DNA of 7,810 bases from Chthoniobacterales bacterium (lineage in GTDB: Bacteria > Verrucomicrobiota > Verrucomicrobiae > Chthoniobacterales > UBA10450): the NCBI GenBank assembly GCA_003244125.1, contig QHBL01000093.1:1-7810 (forward strand), written 5' to 3'. Numbering within the stretch: the stretch's first letter is position 1; the number at the start of each line of letters is the position of its first letter. Positions 5,179 through 7,810 of this stretch are shown here, piece after piece. Under the pieces are notes generated by a model. The model made no database searches. It was not told the origin of the DNA and was given only the letters and a program-made list of their open reading frames with translations. Position numbers and translations under genes: made by a program.

Positions 5179-6036
5179 GAAACGCCCAGTCGCTGGTCGG
5201 ACTTTTCCCAGCTCGTCAAAGCGCGGCTCACGCTCCTCGTGCTCGTCACCACCGGCGTCGGCTTCTATTTCGGGCGCACTCCGTTTGATCTCGCTGGTTT
5301 CTTTCACGTGCTTATCGGCGCCGCTCTTGCCGCGGCCGGCGCTTCCGCTCTAAACCAATGGTGGGAGCGCGATCTCGATGCGCTCATGTCGCGCACGCGC
5401 GAACGTCCGGTTCCGGCGGGACGGATGCGCGCACACAACGCGCTCATGCTCGGCTGCGCCCTTTCCGCTGCCGGCGTCATCTATTTGGCTACGACGACAA
5501 ATCTCCTCGCCTCGTTTCTCGCCGCGCTCACCATCATTATCTACGTGCTCGGCTACACCCCACTCAAGCGCGTCACCAACACCAACACCCTCATCGGCGC
5601 CATCCCCGGCGCATTACCTCCGCTCATCGGCTGGGCCGCTGCCCGCGGCTCTCTCGATTTCGCCGCCTGGACCCTCTTCGCCATTCTTTTCATCTGGCAA
5701 ATGCCGCACTTTTTCGCCATCGCCTGGATTTGCCGCCACGATTACGAATGCGCCGGCTTCCGCATGCTCTCGCGCGACGATGAAAGCGGTGTTCGCTCCG
5801 CCAGCCAGGCCGTGCTCTTTTGCATCGGCCTCTTGCTCATCGGCGGAATTCCGGCATTCATCGGCATGGCGCATCCGCTTTATCTCGTCGCGGAGCTGAC
5901 TCTCGGCGGCGCCTTCACTGCGCTGGCGCTGCGTTTTCATGCCGCGGGTAATCTGCGCAATGCGCGCCTTCTTTTCCTCGGCTCCATTATTTACCTACCC
6001 TTGCTCCTGGGTGCCTTGATGATGACGAAAACATGA
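5143..6036 (+). CDS. ctaB: Protoheme IX farnesyltransferase (heme O synthase, UbiA prenyltransferase family)
   Basis: Inner-membrane enzyme that adds a farnesyl group to protoheme IX to make heme O, the CtaA substrate. It has 297 aa from 5143, or 287 from the alternative ATG at 5173 (MTETPSRWSDF), which gives a more usual N-terminus. Prenyltransferase motifs are clear: N71 and D77 in NQWWERDLDALMSRTRERP (first Asp-rich motif and RTxxRP), then GYTPLKR (137-143), followed by NTLIGAIPGALPPLIGW, and WQMPHFFAIAW at about 185-195. About eight to nine membrane helices are predicted. The 5143 ATG overlaps the ctaA stop (ATGA), favouring coupling. The first 12 codons come from a dispersed repeat, so the family gives no support for them. 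The stop overlaps the sco start (ATGA). The ctaA-ctaB-sco order matches known heme A and CuA assembly clusters. Confidence 0.95.
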   Translation: MIRDVSTSLDMTETPSRWSDFSQLVKARLTLLVLVTTGVGFYFGRTPFDLAGFFHVLIGAALAAAGASALNQWWERDLDALMSRTRERPVPAGRMRAHNALMLGCALSAAGVIYLATTTNLLASFLAALTIIIYVLGYTPLKRVTNTNTLIGAIPGALPPLIGWAAARGSLDFAAWTLFAILFIWQMPHFFAIAWICRHDYECAGFRMLSRDDESGVRSASQAVLFCIGLLLIGGIPAFIGMAHPLYLVAELTLGGAFTALALRFHAAGNLRNARLLFLGSIIYLPLLLGALMMTKT

Positions 6037-6686
6037 GCACCACCGCCGTCGCTGCTAATCCCAGCGCGCTGCGCAAAACGCGGGCGTGGAACTTGGTGCT
6101 GCTCGGGTTTCCGCTCATCGTCGCCGCCGGAATCCTGGCGCTGCGCGAAGTGCAGGTGCATCGCCTAACGAGCCATGAATTCCCGAGCTACGGCGCCGTT
6201 CCGGCTTTTCAGCTAACGAACCAGGACGCTCAACCTTTCGGCAGCGCGCAGCTCGCCGGCAAAATCTGGATCGCCGATTTCATCTACAGCACCTGTCCGG
6301 GCCCGTGTCCGATGATCAGCAGCCGCATGAGTGAAATGCAGAAGCCGCTCGAGAAAACCGATGTGCATTTTGTTTCCTTCAGTGTCGATCCGGAGAAGGA
6401 CACTCCGCCGATGTTGCGCGAGTACGCCGATCGCCTGCATGCGCAGCCTGGCCGTTGGGATTTTCTCACCGGACCGAAGTCAGCGATCTACGATTTGTCC
6501 ATTCACGGCTTTAAACTTCCCGCCGCTGAGCACGATGGCGACAAGGGCGAGCCCGTGCATAGCACGCGAATGGTGCTGGTGGATCGCCGCGGAGAGATCC
6601 GCGGCTACTACGATGCTACCGAAGCAGACGCGGTGACAAAGCTGCTCGCCGACACCGATCATCTGCTGAAAGAGCAAGCGCATTAG
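6033..6686 (+). CDS. SCO1/SenC-type copper chaperone for cytochrome c oxidase
   Basis: Membrane-anchored, periplasm-facing thioredoxin-fold protein of the SCO1/SenC/PrrC family, which delivers or redox-prepares copper for the CuA site of subunit II. The protein is 217 aa. Residues 1-18 are cytoplasmic and basic, a single hydrophobic anchor runs about 19-38, and the rest is the thioredoxin-like domain. The copper-binding set is complete: C88 and C92 in STCPGPCPM (CxxxC) and H176 in VHSTRMVLVD. FSVDPEKDTP (115-124) is another family signature, and residues 78-86 match the strand before the CxxxC. The start overlaps the ctaB stop by ATGA. It is the last gene of the + strand cluster and is followed by strong hairpins. 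With coxB in the same cluster, CuA is the natural target. Confidence 0.94.
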   Translation: MSTTAVAANPSALRKTRAWNLVLLGFPLIVAAGILALREVQVHRLTSHEFPSYGAVPAFQLTNQDAQPFGSAQLAGKIWIADFIYSTCPGPCPMISSRMSEMQKPLEKTDVHFVSFSVDPEKDTPPMLREYADRLHAQPGRWDFLTGPKSAIYDLSIHGFKLPAAEHDGDKGEPVHSTRMVLVDRRGEIRGYYDATEADAVTKLLADTDHLLKEQAH

Positions 6687-6699
6687 TAAGAACGGGGAC

Positions 6700-6775
6700 G
6701 GGACGGCGCCCGTCCCTCCAACCGATCCTGGTCCCCGCAACCGCGAACCTGGAGGGACGACCTTCGTGTCGTCCC
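6700..6775. terminator. Hairpin pair in the convergent intergenic region, probable bidirectional terminator
   Basis: Two perfect stems lie between the convergent stops of sco and rfbA. GGGACGG/CCGTCCC (6700-6706 with 6710-6716) has a 3-base loop, and GGGACGAC/GTCGTCCC (6754-6761 with 6768-6775) has a 6-base loop. Neither is followed by a true T-run; AAATTT follows the second. The position, facing both gene ends, is the main reason for the terminator call. A competing pairing, CGTCCCTCCA (6711-6720) with TGGAGGGACG (6750-6759), is also perfect, so this may instead be, or derive from, a small repeat element. Confidence 0.55.
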
Positions 6776-6780
6776 AAATT

Positions 6781-7683
6781 TCACCGCCGCTCCGCCCGCG
6801 CATTGGCGAGCGGAAATTCCTCCACCACCCGCATAAGGTACTCGCGATAATCGCCCTTCGGCAGCCGATCGATCAGCCCACTAAGCTCGCGCGATTCGAT
6901 AAAGCCCATGCGAAGCGCGATCTCTTCCAGGCACGCGATCTTCATTCCCTGCCGGTGCTCAATCGTGGCGATGTAATTGCTCGCTTCGAGCAAGCTGTTC
7001 GGCGTGCCGGTGTCGAGCCACGCGATGCCGCGGCCGAGCCGTTTCACCCGCAGCTCGCCGTCTTGCATGTAACGCAAATTTAGATCAGTGATCTCAAGTT
7101 CGCCGCGGCCGGAAGGCTTGAGCGCGCGTGAATATTCGACTACTCGCTCATCGAAAACGTAGAGACCCGGCACCGCGAACGGGCTACGCGGATGCTGCGG
7201 CTTTTCCTCCAGGCTGATCGCCTTGCCCGAGGCGTCGTCGAACTCGACCACGCCGTAACGCTGCGGATCGCGCACCTGATACGCGAAGATGCACCCGCCG
7301 CGGGTGAGACCGAGAGCATCGCGAAAGAAATCGAGCTTTCCGTAGAAAATGTTGTCGCCGAGAATCAGCGTCGCTCCGCTATTGCCGATAAAGTTCGCGC
7401 CGATGACGAATGCCTGCGCGATCCCTTCCGGCTTTGGCTGCTCGGCGAATTCGAGGCGAATGCCGAAACGCGATCCGTCGCCGAGATAAGCGCGGAGCAT
7501 CGGCAAATCTTTCGGCGTGGAGATGATGAGAATCTCGCGCAGGCCGCCGAGCATGAGCGTCGCCAGCGGATAACAAATCATCGGCTTGTCATAGACCGGC
7601 AGCAGTTGTTTGCAGACGATTTGCGTGAGCGGGAACAACCGCGAGCCGGCGCCGCCCGCGAGCACGATCGCTTTCGTCTTCAT
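6781..7683 (-). CDS. rfbA: Glucose-1-phosphate thymidylyltransferase (dTDP-glucose pyrophosphorylase)
   Basis: Cytoplasmic enzyme that joins glucose-1-phosphate and dTTP to dTDP-glucose plus pyrophosphate, the first step toward dTDP-rhamnose and other surface sugars. The protein is 300 aa, close to the usual size of about 290. Visible features are the nucleotide-binding GGAGSRLFPLT with R15, K25 in CKQLLPVYDKP, LGDN with the metal-binding D110, K161 in EEKP, and D224 in WLDTGT. VPGLYVFD and GRGELEITDLN also fit the family. The start at 7683 is chosen because MKTKAIVLAGG matches family N-termini and a good AGGA lies 8 bases upstream. The in-frame ATG at 7734 would add 17 unrelated residues beginning in a dispersed repeat. 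It is convergent with the oxidase cluster and has no functional link to it; other rhamnose genes may lie outside the window. Confidence 0.95.
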   Translation of the reverse strand: MKTKAIVLAGGAGSRLFPLTQIVCKQLLPVYDKPMICYPLATLMLGGLREILIISTPKDLPMLRAYLGDGSRFGIRLEFAEQPKPEGIAQAFVIGANFIGNSGATLILGDNIFYGKLDFFRDALGLTRGGCIFAYQVRDPQRYGVVEFDDASGKAISLEEKPQHPRSPFAVPGLYVFDERVVEYSRALKPSGRGELEITDLNLRYMQDGELRVKRLGRGIAWLDTGTPNSLLEASNYIATIEHRQGMKIACLEEIALRMGFIESRELSGLIDRLPKGDYREYLMRVVEEFPLANARAERR

Positions 7684-7691
7684 CGCGACAT

Positions 7692-7695
7692 TCCT
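7692..7695 (-). promoter_or_regulatory. Shine-Dalgarno site of rfbA
   Basis: On the - strand, AGGA (in GGCAGGAATG) lies 8 bases before the ATG at 7683. This spacing is ideal and decides the start against the upstream ATG at 7734. Confidence 0.6.
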
Positions 7696-7728
7696 GCCAG
7701 AATTCAGCGCGCGGTCAACCGCTTGCAC

Positions 7729-7810
7729 TGTCATGCGGAGCGAAGTCGAGGGATCCCGTGGAAGTTACCTTAAAGGTTTGCTACGGCATCCCTCGACTCC
7801 GCTGCGCTTC
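7729..7810. repeat. REP-like asymmetric palindromic repeat upstream of rfbA, cut by the window end
   Basis: The left arm 7729-7757 begins TGTCATGCGGAGCGAAG and continues TCGAGGGATCCC. The right arm 7785-7810, read on the - strand, is GAAG, then a 10-base block CGCAGCGGAG, then TCGAGGGATGCC; its outer TGTCAT end lies beyond the window. The element has the same design as the one at 5083-5178, one arm with and one without a 10-base CGCAG block, but the long arm is on the other side, so the two copies are in opposite orientation. Confidence 0.75.

Noticed and set aside
7732..7734. rfbA start at 7734
   Set aside because: It adds 17 residues with no family match. ATG 7683 gives the standard N-terminus and has AGGA 8 bases upstream.
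7192..7773. + strand open frame (193 codons) opposite rfbA
   Set aside because: Antisense shadow of rfbA that ends in the dispersed repeat; no family resemblance.
3884..7810. CRISPR array or phage attachment site suggested by repeated motifs
   Set aside because: The repeats are palindromic, widely spaced and diverged, with no regular spacers and no integrase gene.

Overview
The window holds most of a heme-copper (aa3-type, A-family) cytochrome c oxidase gene cluster with its heme A and copper assembly genes, all on the + strand. One convergent, unrelated nucleotide-sugar gene lies on the - strand. The DNA is GC-rich. The subunit proteins resemble, from memory, the oxidase type seen in Verrucomicrobiota (Chthoniobacterales-like soil lineages), Acidobacteriota and Planctomycetota. 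The small palindromic repeats carrying TGTCAT...GAGCGAA ends also fit such genomes. Verrucomicrobiota is my best guess, with moderate confidence.

Layout. Bases 1-1254 hold coxA (subunit I), cut off at its 5' side by the window edge. Then come coxC (subunit III, with a large extra loop), coxD (subunit IV), a 69-aa two-helix membrane protein, a 90-aa secreted/anchored CxxC protein, and coxB (subunit II, CuA domain, no cytochrome c domain, proline-rich tail). These six genes are packed with gaps of at most 9 bp or short overlaps. A 225-bp gap (3884-4108) holds a large imperfect inverted repeat and one arm of a dispersed repeat. After it come ctaA (heme A synthase), ctaB (heme O synthase) and a SCO1/SenC copper chaperone, joined by ATGA overlaps. 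A 94-bp convergent intergenic region with strong hairpins separates these from rfbA (glucose-1-phosphate thymidylyltransferase, - strand). The right end is another copy of the dispersed palindromic repeat.

How the genes work together. CtaB farnesylates protoheme to heme O and CtaA oxidises it to heme A, which fills both heme sites of subunit I. SCO is expected to deliver copper to CuA of subunit II. Subunits I-IV form the proton-motive terminal oxidase. The two small proteins between coxD and coxB have no assigned role and are the best candidates for unrecognised assembly or structural partners.

Most interesting points. (1) Subunit I keeps all visible metal ligands and the HPEVY motif, but the K-channel lysine is replaced by isoleucine. 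(2) Subunit II carries a second intramembrane glutamate, seven residues after the conserved one, where a proline is usual. (3) Three outer-face additions (subunit I loop, subunit III loop, subunit II tail) suggest an unusual docking face for the electron donor. (4) A REP-like asymmetric palindrome sits across the ctaA/ctaB junction, encoding the end of CtaA and the start of CtaB. The same ATGACA repeat end offers an in-frame ATG at the 5' side of three genes.
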